From Streptomonospora salina (lineage in GTDB: Bacteria; Actinomycetota; Actinomycetes; Streptosporangiales; Streptosporangiaceae): a stretch of 64,000 nt of DNA. The position numbers and the translations under genes were made by a program. Numbering within the stretch: position 1 is the stretch's first letter; the number at the start of each line of letters is the position of its first letter. The notes beneath the pieces are model-generated. The model had not been told where the DNA came from. It saw nothing but the letters and a program-made list of their open reading frames with translations, and ran no database searches. This document shows positions 44,075 through 52,091 of this stretch, in pieces. The stretch covers positions 1,953,001-2,017,000 of the forward strand of contig NZ_JACHLY010000001.1 of NCBI RefSeq assembly GCF_014204715.1. Reading direction: 5' to 3'.

Positions 44075-45990
44075 GACGCTGACCGCCTCCTCTTCACCGC
44101 AGACTTCGGTCCCGACCCTTCCATGCTCCCCCCGAAGCCCGAAACGATGTCCGATCGGCCCCAGACCTTTGCTATGGTTAATCCAGCCAGCGCACGGCGT
44201 GCGGGGCGATACGTCCGGGTGGCGGAATAGGTAGACGCGCTAGCTTGAGGTGCTAGTGCCCGCATAGGGCATGGGGGTTCAAGTCCCCCCTCGGACACTT
44301 TCGAATCTCCTATGAGATCGGGGCTGAGGACCACCTCAGCCTGAACGGTCTCCTCACCGGGGTTGTAGGTCGCCCTTAAGCCGAGCTGCTTGTACAGCTC
44401 GGCTTTGTCATCGGAGTCGGCCCCCTCCAGGACCCGGACGATGTCGCCCAATTCATGCACCATCTGGGTGATGGTCGCCTCGTCCAAGCGATCGCTGGGG
44501 GCTTGCAGGCGCTTCAGCTTGGCCTGGGCGGCTTGGCGCTGGTTCTCGGCCTCAGTGATCCACTCGATCACGGCTGAGGCCGCCGCGCCCCCGTCCAGGG
44601 CATCGCGGTACTGGCGAAGCCGGCGCTCGCACTCCTCGATCTCCATACGGATCCGCTGCTCCTGGGCTGCGTATTCGTCGTGTCCTTGATTGGCCGCCAT
44701 GGCGGCGATGGTCTCGTCGATGCGGTCGGGGGCGAACTCCCGCGCCAGCCAGGCGTCGAGCTGCGGCACCACGAGGTCTTCGCGCAGGTAGACGTTGCGC
44801 GGGTGCTCGATCTTGTTGGCCAGCGCGTACTCCTGGGGGAACCGGCACCGGTAATAAGGAGCGTTGTTGGTCCACTGGCCCTGCATCCGCCGGTCGCAGA
44901 CCCCGCAAAACAGCAGAGTGCGCAGCACGTAGGGGTAGCGGCGCCGGTGCGGCTTGTGGGAGGTCGGCCCGGTCCCGCGCGCGGCCAGGATCTGCTGGAC
45001 CTGGTCGAAGGCTTCCTGAGGGATCAAGGACTCATGCATGATCCGCTCCGACCACACCCACTCGTCCTTGTCGTTCCAGCGCTGTTTGGTGGTGTGGCCG
45101 AGCTGCACGTCGTGGACGTCGATGAGTTCTTCGTCCTTGCGCTGCTTGGCCCAGACCTGGCGGCCGGTGTAGCGCGGGTTGGTCAGGATCACCCGGATGG
45201 CGCCCTTGGCCCAGGCGACGCCGGAGCGGTGCCGGTTGCGCTTGCGGTCGTAGGCCGAGGGCGAGGGGATGCCCTCACGGGTCAAGTGCTCGGCGAGCTG
45301 CCCGATGCTCCACCCATTGAGGAAGTGAGCGAAGATGAGCCGCACCACCCACTCGGTCTGCGGGTCGGGCACCAGGCGGTGCATCCGCTTGCCGTCGGAG
45401 GCCTTGGCGGGGTTGGGGTGCGGGCCGACGTCCTCCAGCATGTATCCGTACGGCGGGCGCCCGCCCAGCCAGCGCCCCTCCATCTGAGCTTGGGAGGTCA
45501 TGGCGGCGCGCACCCGGGTCTTGATGCGGGTGCGCTCTCCCTTGGAGATCCCGCCGTACATCGACATGATCAGTTCGTGGGCCTCGTTCGCGGGGTCGAT
45601 CGCCCCGCCGATCTCGGGCACCCAGAGCTGGACGCTGTAGTGCTCGAACATAGGGAACGTCATCGCGAACTGGTTGCCGTAGAACGCGCGCTGCGGCTCG
45701 CCGACTACCACCGCATCGAATCCGCGGTTGGGGTTGGCCAGCAGGTCCAGCAGCCGACTGGCCTGCGGGCGCCGCTGCGGCGGCACCGAGCGGGAGCGGT
45801 CGATGTCGAAGAACTCCTCGACGATGTGCCCACCGTGGTTCTGGATCAGGGCGGTAGCGCGCGAGCGCTGCCACTGCCGTGAGGATTCCGGGTCCTGCTG
45901 GTCCTCGGTGGAGACTCGTCCGAGGAAAGCAAAGTCTGTTGGTTCGGAGCCGGGCTTTCGGATCGGGTTGCCGACCGGCCTGTGGGTCAT
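44050..45990 (-). CDS. Large serine recombinase (integrase)
   Basis: Catalyses integration and excision of the element. 646 codons. Resolvase domain with catalytic Ser27 in FLGRVSTEDQQDPESS and 'GEPQRAFYGNQF'; recombinase domain with 'EGRWLGGRPPYGYML' and NPRYTGRQVWAKQR; zinc ribbon with CGVC and YRCRF; coiled-coil near 430-540. Element-derived sequence ends about residue 564; the rest is read from the antisense strand of the whole tRNA-Leu (28 residues) and chromosomal DNA up to a stop at 44050 inside the M20 gene. The N-terminal ATG overlaps the upstream small gene (ATGA). Confidence 0.93.
   Translation of the reverse strand: MTHRPVGNPIRKPGSEPTDFAFLGRVSTEDQQDPESSRQWQRSRATALIQNHGGHIVEEFFDIDRSRSVPPQRRPQASRLLDLLANPNRGFDAVVVGEPQRAFYGNQFAMTFPMFEHYSVQLWVPEIGGAIDPANEAHELIMSMYGGISKGERTRIKTRVRAAMTSQAQMEGRWLGGRPPYGYMLEDVGPHPNPAKASDGKRMHRLVPDPQTEWVVRLIFAHFLNGWSIGQLAEHLTREGIPSPSAYDRKRNRHRSGVAWAKGAIRVILTNPRYTGRQVWAKQRKDEELIDVHDVQLGHTTKQRWNDKDEWVWSERIMHESLIPQEAFDQVQQILAARGTGPTSHKPHRRRYPYVLRTLLFCGVCDRRMQGQWTNNAPYYRCRFPQEYALANKIEHPRNVYLREDLVVPQLDAWLAREFAPDRIDETIAAMAANQGHDEYAAQEQRIRMEIEECERRLRQYRDALDGGAAASAVIEWITEAENQRQAAQAKLKRLQAPSDRLDEATITQMVHELGDIVRVLEGADSDDKAELYKQLGLRATYNPGEETVQAEVVLSPDLIGDSKVSEGGLEPPCPMRALAPQASASTYSATRTYRPARRALAGLTIAKVWGRSDIVSGFGGSMEGSGPKSAVKRRRSASWWRLVTG
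44213..44297 (+). tRNA. tRNA-Leu (anticodon GAG)
   Basis: 85 bases with acceptor GTCCGGG/CTCGGAC and discriminator A, D-arm with GGAATAGGTAGAC, anticodon stem CTAGC/GCTAG with loop TTGAGGT (GAG), the long variable arm expected of class II tRNA-Leu, and T-arm GGGGG TTCAAGT CCCCC. CCA is not encoded. It is intact, and the mobile element begins at its 3' side. Confidence 0.95.
44262..44297 (+). other. Presumed attachment (attL) site in the 3' part of tRNA-Leu
   Basis: The recombinase gene ends on top of the tRNA, the usual arrangement where attP lies at the 3' end of the integrase gene. The tRNA 3' half is the probable shared core. The exact crossover cannot be seen because the other junction is beyond the window. 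Confidence 0.4.
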
Positions 45991-46247
45991 CGGTCACCTG
46001 CTTCCTCGTCTGATCGAGGGGCATGCTCATCGGCTGCGAATCGCTGTGCGTATGCCCTGCGAATGATCCGCAGCAGCGCTCGGGCCGCTTGGGGAGTGAG
46101 GACGGGCGCGTCATCGGGAAGGACCACCCGAACCTGCTGGGGGTTATCCGACGCTTCGCGGCTTTCGTGCCCGCCAGGATAGGCGTCGGCACCGCCGTCG
46201 ACACCATGTTTTAGCTGGTCAGAAGCATTTTCTTCCCGTCGAGTCAC
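45987..46247 (-). CDS. Small protein coupled to the recombinase
   Basis: 86 aa. The conserved part is 'VRVVLPDDAPVLTPQAARAL' followed by LRIIRRAYAQR, a pattern seen in small genes directly upstream of serine recombinases in actinobacterial elements. The GTG start at 46247 has GAGGTGA upstream at good spacing; an ATG at 46283 is possible. Its stop overlaps the recombinase ATG, so the two are co-translated. It may help recombination or its control; unproven. Confidence 0.65.
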   Translation of the reverse strand: MTRREENASDQLKHGVDGGADAYPGGHESREASDNPQQVRVVLPDDAPVLTPQAARALLRIIRRAYAQRFAADEHAPRSDEEAGDR

Positions 46248-46497
46248 AGCGGAATCACCTCGGGGCAAGCGCCGGTGCGGCAACGGTAGGCATTGCCGGA
46301 TACGCCGCGTCGGTCACTCCCGTGGGGGCGTGCCGACTCCGATCGCGCCGCAGTGGCGAAGCGGCGGCGAACACCCGACGAAGAAACCGCTGGCTGGTTG
46401 CCGAGCGACACCGGGCGGCAATGCCGCCCGGCAGACGGGCGCCGGGAGCAACTGATTCGCGGCAACGACATGGAGGAGACGAACAGCAGGCGGGGGA

Positions 46498-46935
46498 TCA
46501 TGGCGCCTCCCATCGGATACGGGCCGAACCTTGAGCGCGGGGCCGGCGGGGCGGGTGCCAGTCCTCGCGCGGTGGCAATGCCGCCGCCGGCGTCCAGTTG
46601 GCGGCGCGCAGGGAGGTGCCGGGCTCCTCGGCGCGGGTGTAGGTGAGCAGGCGCTCATAGGCCAGGGCCCGGGCTGCGCGCCGGCAGGCGGCATAGAGCA
46701 TCGAACAGGCGTTGGGCGTGCCGTCGGTGGCCAGGCGGGTGACCTCCAGGGTGCGGCCGTCGTCGAGCCCGCGCGCCACGGGGCGCCCGACGACGGCGAC
46801 CGCCACCAGCGCCCCGGTTTCGTCGGCGGCGCCGATGCTGAACTTGTGGCCGCGCGGGGGCGGCAGGTGGCGGTGGAAGACCTCGATGAAGGCCTTGGCT
46901 TCGGCCAGACTCACCGGAATCAGGTGCAGGCTCAC
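46498..46935 (-). CDS. XF1762-family protein (acetyltransferase-like fold)
   Basis: 145 aa: 'LHLIPVSLAEAKAFIEVFHR' followed by HLPPPRGHKFSIGA, then LEVTRLATDGTPNACSMLYA and 'RALAYERLLTYT' and GTSLRAANW. This is the XF1762 family found in phages and mobile elements; the strand-helix pattern resembles GNAT acetyltransferases. The last 20 residues are basic. The GTG start overlaps the stop of the PAPS-reductase-like gene, with GGAGGTGA in that gene as its ribosome binding site. Exact function unknown. Confidence 0.8.
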   Translation of the reverse strand: MSLHLIPVSLAEAKAFIEVFHRHLPPPRGHKFSIGAADETGALVAVAVVGRPVARGLDDGRTLEVTRLATDGTPNACSMLYAACRRAARALAYERLLTYTRAEEPGTSLRAANWTPAAALPPREDWHPPRRPRAQGSARIRWEAP

Positions 46936-47822
46936 CGGTCACCTCCGTCGTTGTCGGCGTCCGCCCCGTCCGGCTCCTCGCTGCCGCGGCAACTCCAGGG
47001 CGAGCACCCGTCGGGCTCGGGCCCGGTGTCGATGCCCAGGTCGACCTGTTCCAAGGGGATGCGGTCGCGATGCAGGTAGGCCGTGCCATGAAGCGGCATG
47101 CCGCGCGCGGTGGCGCCCGGAGGGCCGTGCCGGATGGCGGCATCGAAGGCAACGGCGTCCTCGAAGGAGGCCGGATCGGTGGCTCGCATCTCGGCCCAGG
47201 ACTCGTTGGAGCGGAACGGGCACCCGATGCAGGCGGATTTGGGAGTGTCGCCGAGGCCGTGGAGGGTGAGGAACGCGGCGCAGTCGCGGCGCGTCCAGCC
47301 GATGTCCAGCAGCGGGAAGACGTTGCGCAGATAGCCGACGTCGGCGTCCTTGGCGCGGTGGACCTCGTCGACGCTGATGCCGATGGCCTGCTCGGCATAG
47401 ATCCCCGTGGGGACACGTGCCGGATGGGGATAGCCCAGCAGGCGGCGGGCCTCGCGCTTGAGCGGGCGGACCTTGTACTCGCTGGTGCATTGGCGCCGGC
47501 CCATCCGGTGCTCGCCGTGGGGGCCGTGGATGAACAGCGGCATGCCGGCGAACCGGTGCCGGGGGTCGAGGGCGTCGTCGCGGATGTTGCCGGCGGCAAC
47601 GCGTAGCAGGGGGATCCCGGCATCGGCGGCAACGGCTTCGATCCGCTGCAGGTGCTGGTAGACGGCCGGGGGTTCCCATCCGGTGTCGGCGAACAGGGCG
47701 TAGTCGAAGGTCGGGATCGCGCCGCGGGCGGCGAGCAGCAGCAGGGTGCTGGACTGCACGCCCGCCCCCAGCGACAGCAGCTTCAGCGCGGGTGCGGGCC
47801 GGTGCGGATCGCGTAGGGCCAT
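46932..47822 (-). CDS. PAPS-reductase-like / adenine-nucleotide alpha-hydrolase family protein
   Basis: 296 aa of the PP-loop superfamily. P-loop LGAGVQSSTLLLL (about 18-30), 'FADTGWEPP', RRQCTSEYKVRPLKR (Cys112), Cys181 and SACIGCPFRSNES (Cys198, Cys201). This Cys pattern is shared by phage and plasmid PAPS-reductase-like proteins, which are not assimilatory CysH enzymes. It may activate a substrate with ATP for sulfur or amide chemistry; the substrate is unknown. Translationally coupled to the XF1762 gene. One of the two shared 44-bp promoter-like elements lies 31-74 bases upstream. Confidence 0.82.
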   Translation of the reverse strand: MALRDPHRPAPALKLLSLGAGVQSSTLLLLAARGAIPTFDYALFADTGWEPPAVYQHLQRIEAVAADAGIPLLRVAAGNIRDDALDPRHRFAGMPLFIHGPHGEHRMGRRQCTSEYKVRPLKREARRLLGYPHPARVPTGIYAEQAIGISVDEVHRAKDADVGYLRNVFPLLDIGWTRRDCAAFLTLHGLGDTPKSACIGCPFRSNESWAEMRATDPASFEDAVAFDAAIRHGPPGATARGMPLHGTAYLHRDRIPLEQVDLGIDTGPEPDGCSPWSCRGSEEPDGADADNDGGDR

Positions 47823-47852
47823 GGGTTGGTGTCGGCGGCGGCCAACGAACGT

Positions 47853-47896
47853 CCCACTGGTATATGCAGAAATCCGGGCCGCTCAGCGTCCACCCA
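47853..47896 (-). promoter_or_regulatory. Outward-facing 44-bp element, copy 1 (toward PAPS-reductase operon)
   Basis: Reads on the minus strand as a conserved GGTGGACGCTGA block and, downstream, TTCTGCATATAC. Promoter-like hexamers are CTGAGC and TATACC, 16 bases apart. The reverse complement matches copy 2 at 48820-48863 in 36 of 44 positions. Confidence 0.65.
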
Positions 47897-47917
47897 TGCC
47901 CGGATCGGTTCGCGGGT

Positions 47918-47929
47918 GTGCGTACGCAC
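47918..47929. promoter_or_regulatory. 12-bp perfect palindrome in the divergent promoter region
   Basis: GTGCGTACGCAC, in the 289-base region between the PAPS-reductase-like gene and the sigma-like gene. A plausible operator; may control the sigma-like gene. Confidence 0.35.
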
Positions 47930-48111
47930 GGCGTTCGCACCCCGCATGTGGCGTAGTTCCGTCCGGCTGCGCTGGGGCGCCCGCACATCGAGGGATTCGT
48001 TCGCCGGGTCTTCGCCGATTCTTCGCACACGCGACTGCGAATATCGTGCTCATTTTTGGCGAAGCCGGGTGTGTATCACTGGTGACTCCCGACAACGCGA
48101 GGGAGTTCATC

Positions 48112-48843
48112 ATGAGTTCCACGCCGTTTTCCGTGCTGCGCCGCTCCTTTGACACACTCGCCGCCACTCATGGCGGCCCGCTGCTGGATGCCGCGGGAAT
48201 TACCGGAGCACCCCGCACTTCTCTTTCCGCAGCGGATTTGGCCGCGTGGCTGCCCGAAGCCACGGCCGAGGCGACCGATGAGGCCTGGCGGCGCCTGATC
48301 GTCCGGGCACGCACCGGTGAGGCCGCCTGGACGGTGATCGCGGCCGGGTTGGCGCTGCCCGGTCTGTATGCCGCGCGCAACCGGATGTGCCGCGGCCTGG
48401 GCGCCGACGTGGCCGATTTGGAAGCCGAGATGCTCAGCGCCCTGATCGCCCAGATGCGCGCGCTGGATCCGGAGCCGCGGGCGGTGTGTGGGCGGCTGGT
48501 CTATGCGGTGCGCAAGGCCGGGCAGCGCTACCGCTACCTGCGCGACCAACAGCGCCGTCGCGAGCGCCCCCACCAGGACGCCCGCCGGGAGGCGGCCCTG
48601 CCTCGTGCGCGCGGGCCGGTGACCGTGCTGGCCGAGGCCGTGGCCGGCGGCGTGCTCACCTCGCAAGAGGCGGAGTTGGTCGCGCGCACGCACCTGGAAG
48701 GCCACCGGCTCACAGCGGTCGCCCGGGAGCTGGGGTTGTCGTATACGACCGCGCGGCGCCGCCGCAAACACGCCTGCGCGCGCCTGGCCGAAACCATCCA
48801 GGACGGAAAAGCGGCCGCGTCGGTGGACGCTGACGGGCTCTGA
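48112..48843 (+). CDS. Sigma-factor-like helix-turn-helix protein of the element
   Basis: 243 aa. Residues about 65-130 are helical with 'GLGADVADLEAEMLSALIAQ', resembling a degenerate sigma region 2. The C-terminus carries region-4-like HTH: 'GGVLTSQEAELVARTHLEGH' then RLTAVARELGLSYTTARRRRKHACARL. ATG at 48112 with GAGGGAG upstream. It sits immediately ahead of the conjugation operon and is bracketed by the two 44-bp elements, the second overlapping its last codons. It is a likely regulator of transfer; whether it is a true sigma factor is inference. Confidence 0.8.
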   Translation: MSSTPFSVLRRSFDTLAATHGGPLLDAAGITGAPRTSLSAADLAAWLPEATAEATDEAWRRLIVRARTGEAAWTVIAAGLALPGLYAARNRMCRGLGADVADLEAEMLSALIAQMRALDPEPRAVCGRLVYAVRKAGQRYRYLRDQQRRRERPHQDARREAALPRARGPVTVLAEAVAGGVLTSQEAELVARTHLEGHRLTAVARELGLSYTTARRRRKHACARLAETIQDGKAAASVDADGL

Positions 48844-48863
48844 ATTCTGCATATACGAGTGCG
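48820..48863 (+). promoter_or_regulatory. Outward-facing 44-bp element, copy 2 (toward conjugation operon)
   Basis: Inverted copy of 47853-47896. It contains GGTGGACGCTGA and TTCTGCATATAC, with CTGACG and TATACG 16 bases apart. It begins inside the last codons of the sigma-like gene and lies about 145 bases before the pilin gene. Confidence 0.65.
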
Positions 48864-48880
48864 GGCGATTTATCCGCCCG
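48862..48880 (+). terminator. Short hairpin between sigma-like gene and pilin gene
   Basis: 6-bp stem CGGGCG/CGCCCG with a 7-base AT-rich loop, about 20 bases after the stop. Could be a weak terminator or a leader structure of the conjugation transcript. Confidence 0.3.
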
Positions 48881-49005
48881 GACGTAAGGGGCGGGGACGC
48901 GGCCAACGAACGCTCCCCCGGTTTCCACGTCGCGCGAGAAAGGAGAGTCGGCGCTTCCCCGCCCCTTCTCCCCTGCTTTTCGTTCGTTCTTTTGAGGTGA
49001 CGACT

Positions 49006-49359
49006 ATGCCGCTCCCGCGCGCACGCCCGGCGCGCGTCGCTGTCGTCGGCGCGCTGCTGTGCGTCCTGTTCGTGCTCGCCCCGGGTTCTGCCGCTCTGGC
49101 CCAGGGCGCCGAGCAGCCCGGAGTCTCGGATCTGGGTGAGGTGATCACCAACATCCGCAACTGGCTCGTGGGCCTGCTGGTGGCGCTGGCCACGCTGCTG
49201 CTGACCATCGGCGGGCTGCGCTACCTGCTGGCCGGCGGGGATCCCGGCGAGGTCAGCAAGGCCAAGGACACGCTGAAGTACTCCGCGCTGGGCTATGGGG
49301 TCGCGATCCTCGCGCCGATCCTGGTGGAGATCCTGCGCGGCTTCGTCGGGCTGGGCTGA
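49006..49359 (+). CDS. VirB2/TrbC-like pilin
   Basis: 117 aa. Signal peptide about 1-33 (ending ALAQG) and two hydrophobic helices ('WLVGLLVALATLLLTIGGLR' and 'YGVAILAPILVEILRGFVG') separated by LLAGGDPGEVSKAKDTLKY, the standard arrangement of major T4SS pilins. It would form the conjugation surface structure. ATG with GAGGTGA upstream. First gene of the transfer operon, 2 bases before the next. Confidence 0.85.
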   Translation: MPLPRARPARVAVVGALLCVLFVLAPGSAALAQGAEQPGVSDLGEVITNIRNWLVGLLVALATLLLTIGGLRYLLAGGDPGEVSKAKDTLKYSALGYGVAILAPILVEILRGFVGLG

Positions 49360-49361
49360 GG

Positions 49362-51152
49362 ATGCGCACCCGCCACCGGATGGGTCTTGCCCTGGGCGCC
49401 GCGGCACTGCTGGTGCTGGTGCCGGTTGCCGCACCCCGTGTGGCGGCACTCGGGGCGGCACCGGCCGCGGCCGCGACCCCGGCGCCGCCCCAGCCCGGTG
49501 CCGAGCCCGAACCGCCGCAGACGAGAGAGGCGCCCTCTCCCGCACCCACGCCTACACCGAGCTCCGACCCCGATGGCAATGACAGCGGCAACGGGGTGCA
49601 GGAGGAGCCACCCACTGCGGGCCAGGAGTGCGGCGCGTTCGACTACGCCTGCAAGGTCACCGAGGCCCTCAACACGTGGCTGATCTCGACGGTGACCGAC
49701 ATGGCCAACGCCGGCCTGGTCACCGCCGCGGTCGGGATGATCTCCACCCCGCCGCCCACCTCCGGCATCGAAGACGCCTGGCGGATCTCCCAGCAGGTGA
49801 CCAGCACGGTGTACGTGCTGGTGGTCACCGTGGCCGGGGTGCTGGTGATGACCAACCCCAGCGTGCAGACCTCGGCCAGCCTCAAGGAGGTCCTGCCGCG
49901 GGTGCTGCTGGGCTTCGTCGGCGCCAACGCGAGCTGGTTCCTGTGCTCGCTGATGGCCGATGTCGGCAACGGAGCCGCCCTGGGGCTGGTCAGCGACACC
50001 GCCACGCCGGAGAGCGTGGCCCAGGCCATAGGGCGCATCATCGCCAACCCCGAGGGCGAGCTGTTCATCGTCGTGCTGCTCTTCCTGGTCGCCAACCTCC
50101 TGGCGGTGTTCCTGTACTTCGCCGTGCTGATTCGCATCGTGCTGTGGCTGCTGCTGACGGCGATCGCGCCCATCGCGCTGGCCTGCCACGCCCTGCCCCA
50201 GACCGATGGGCTGGCCCGGCTGTGGTGGCGGGCGATGTCGGCGCTGCTGATCATCCAGGTGGCCCAGGCCCTGGTGCTGCGCATCGCGGTGACCGTGTTC
50301 CTCAACCGCGAGCAGATGCAGGCGCTGGATCCCGGCGGCACCGTGGGGTCTCTGGCCGATGTGGCGCTGTTGATCTGCTGCCTGTATGTGCTGGTGCGCA
50401 TCCCGTTCTGGGCGTTCAAGCAGGTGTTCAACCTGGGCAACTCGCCGGCGGTCAAGGGCCTGAAGCTGGCGGTGAGCCTGCTCGTGTTCCGCAACATCGG
50501 CAAGGCGCTGGCCGGTGCTAAAGGGGCCAAGGCGGGAGGGCAGGCCGCGCGCCAGGGCGCCCAGCGCACTGCCGCGCGGACCACGGCGGCACGCCGCCCG
50601 CCGACACGGGCGGCGCGGTGGCACCAGCCCCGACTGCCGCTGCAGATGCCGGCACCGAAGACACAGCCGCAGCAGCCGATCCCGGGTATCGATCGCCAGA
50701 TCGACCCGACCCGGCAGCGACGACTGCGGGAGCGCCGCCGATGGGTCCAGCCCACCCTGCCCGAGGGCGCGCTGGGCCGGCGCAGCCGACCGGCCTGGCA
50801 CCGCCAACCGGCCCTGCCCGGCATGCAGGGCCCGCCCCAAGGGCGTCAAGAGCCGATTCCCGGCCTGCGCACCCCGCCTCCGGCGCGCCAGGAGGCGCTG
50901 TTCGAGCCCACACCGCAGATGCGACGCCCGTCGCGGCGCCCGGCCGCGCCATCCCAGCCGAGGCGAGAGAACGGCCGCAACGACCCGGGGGGCTCCGAAC
51001 CGGTGCGCCCGGGCCCGTCCCCTCGACCGCCAGCACAGTCGAGCGGTGGTGCAGAGCGCCCAACCCCCTATCACCAGGCGCCTCAGCCGCGGCCGATCCG
51101 TCCCACGCCCCGCCACCGTCCCCGCCGCGACAACCCCGGACGGAGGTCCTGA
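49362..51152 (+). CDS. TrbL/VirB6-like conjugation membrane protein
   Basis: 596 aa. Signal peptide and Pro/Ala-rich external stretch (1 to about 85), a Cys-containing segment 'QECGAFDYACKVTEALNTWL', then six or so transmembrane helices (about 140-385) and a long basic Pro/Arg/Gln-rich cytosolic tail (about 400-596). Polytopic inner-membrane channel component of T4SS. It ends where the PrgI gene begins (TGA followed directly by ATG). Confidence 0.82.
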   Translation: MRTRHRMGLALGAAALLVLVPVAAPRVAALGAAPAAAATPAPPQPGAEPEPPQTREAPSPAPTPTPSSDPDGNDSGNGVQEEPPTAGQECGAFDYACKVTEALNTWLISTVTDMANAGLVTAAVGMISTPPPTSGIEDAWRISQQVTSTVYVLVVTVAGVLVMTNPSVQTSASLKEVLPRVLLGFVGANASWFLCSLMADVGNGAALGLVSDTATPESVAQAIGRIIANPEGELFIVVLLFLVANLLAVFLYFAVLIRIVLWLLLTAIAPIALACHALPQTDGLARLWWRAMSALLIIQVAQALVLRIAVTVFLNREQMQALDPGGTVGSLADVALLICCLYVLVRIPFWAFKQVFNLGNSPAVKGLKLAVSLLVFRNIGKALAGAKGAKAGGQAARQGAQRTAARTTAARRPPTRAARWHQPRLPLQMPAPKTQPQQPIPGIDRQIDPTRQRRLRERRRWVQPTLPEGALGRRSRPAWHRQPALPGMQGPPQGRQEPIPGLRTPPPARQEALFEPTPQMRRPSRRPAAPSQPRRENGRNDPGGSEPVRPGPSPRPPAQSSGGAERPTPYHQAPQPRPIRPTPRHRPRRDNPGRRS

Positions 51153-52088
51153 ATGCGTGTGCGCATGCCCGCCGACATCGAGCGGGAAGACAAGCTCCTG
51201 GCCAACCTCTCAGCCCGCCAACTGCTGATCATCGGGATCCCCGGCCTGGGCCTGTGGGCCCTGTGGAGCGCCCTGGGCGATGCGGTGCCGTTGCCGGTGC
51301 TGGGCGCCCTGGCCGTCCCGCTCATGGGAGCGGCGGTGGCCGCCGCCCTCATCCAGCGCGACGGGCTGAGCCTGGACCGCCTCCTCGTGGCGGCGGTGCG
51401 GTTCCACCGCGCTCCCAAGCGCCGCGCCACCACCGCCCCGTCCTCAGCGGAAGTGCCGTCATGGATCAGCGCCGATCCCGGCCCGCTCCCGGCACCGCTG
51501 GAGCTGCCCGTCTCAGCGATCGGTGACGACGGGGTGATCGACCTGGGCGAGCACGGCGCCGCCCTCGTCCTCGACTGCTCGACCGTCAACGTCGGGCTGC
51601 GCACCGAGGAGGAACGCGCCGCCCTCGTGTCCGGGTTCGCCTCCTACCTCAACTCCCTGGCGGCTCCGGTCCAGATCCTGGTGCGCGCCGAATCGGTACG
51701 TCTGGACCCGCTGATTGCCGCCCTCGATGCCGCGGCACCGACGTTGCCGCACCCGGCACTGGAGCAGGCCGCCCGCGCCCACGCCGACTTCCTCAACGAC
51801 CTGGCCGCCTCCCACACGCTGCTGTATCGCCGCGTGCTGCTGGTGGTGCGCGAGCCTGCCGCCCACGGGCGGCAGGCAGCGGCAACGCTCAAGCGCCGGG
51901 CCGACGATGCCGCCCGGGCGCTGGCTGGTGCCGGCAGCACCGCCACCGTCCTCGACGGACCGCGGGCCGTCGCCGTGCTCGCCGCGGCCGCCGACCCCAC
52001 CCGTACCGGCGGCGTCGCCCCGGAAGATCTCGCCGCCCCCGATGCCGTGATCACCGGCCCGGAAACCGAACAGCAGGAGGAGGGCTGA
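51153..52088 (+). CDS. PrgI-family (VirB3-like) conjugation protein
   Basis: 311 aa. 'RMPADIEREDKLLANLSARQ' at the start is the PrgI signature, followed by two transmembrane helices (about 24-68) of VirB3 type. The C-terminal soluble domain (about 110-300) resembles the N-terminal domain of VirB4-type ATPases, as in other actinobacterial PrgI proteins. It directly precedes VirB4, its usual partner. Confidence 0.85.
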   Translation: MRVRMPADIEREDKLLANLSARQLLIIGIPGLGLWALWSALGDAVPLPVLGALAVPLMGAAVAAALIQRDGLSLDRLLVAAVRFHRAPKRRATTAPSSAEVPSWISADPGPLPAPLELPVSAIGDDGVIDLGEHGAALVLDCSTVNVGLRTEEERAALVSGFASYLNSLAAPVQILVRAESVRLDPLIAALDAAAPTLPHPALEQAARAHADFLNDLAASHTLLYRRVLLVVREPAAHGRQAAATLKRRADDAARALAGAGSTATVLDGPRAVAVLAAAADPTRTGGVAPEDLAAPDAVITGPETEQQEEG

Positions 52089-52091
52089 ACC

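Noticed and set aside
49387-50521. Alternative plus-strand frames within the TrbL-like gene
   Set aside because: Out-of-frame shadows; the TrbL frame has the membrane helices and operon overlaps.
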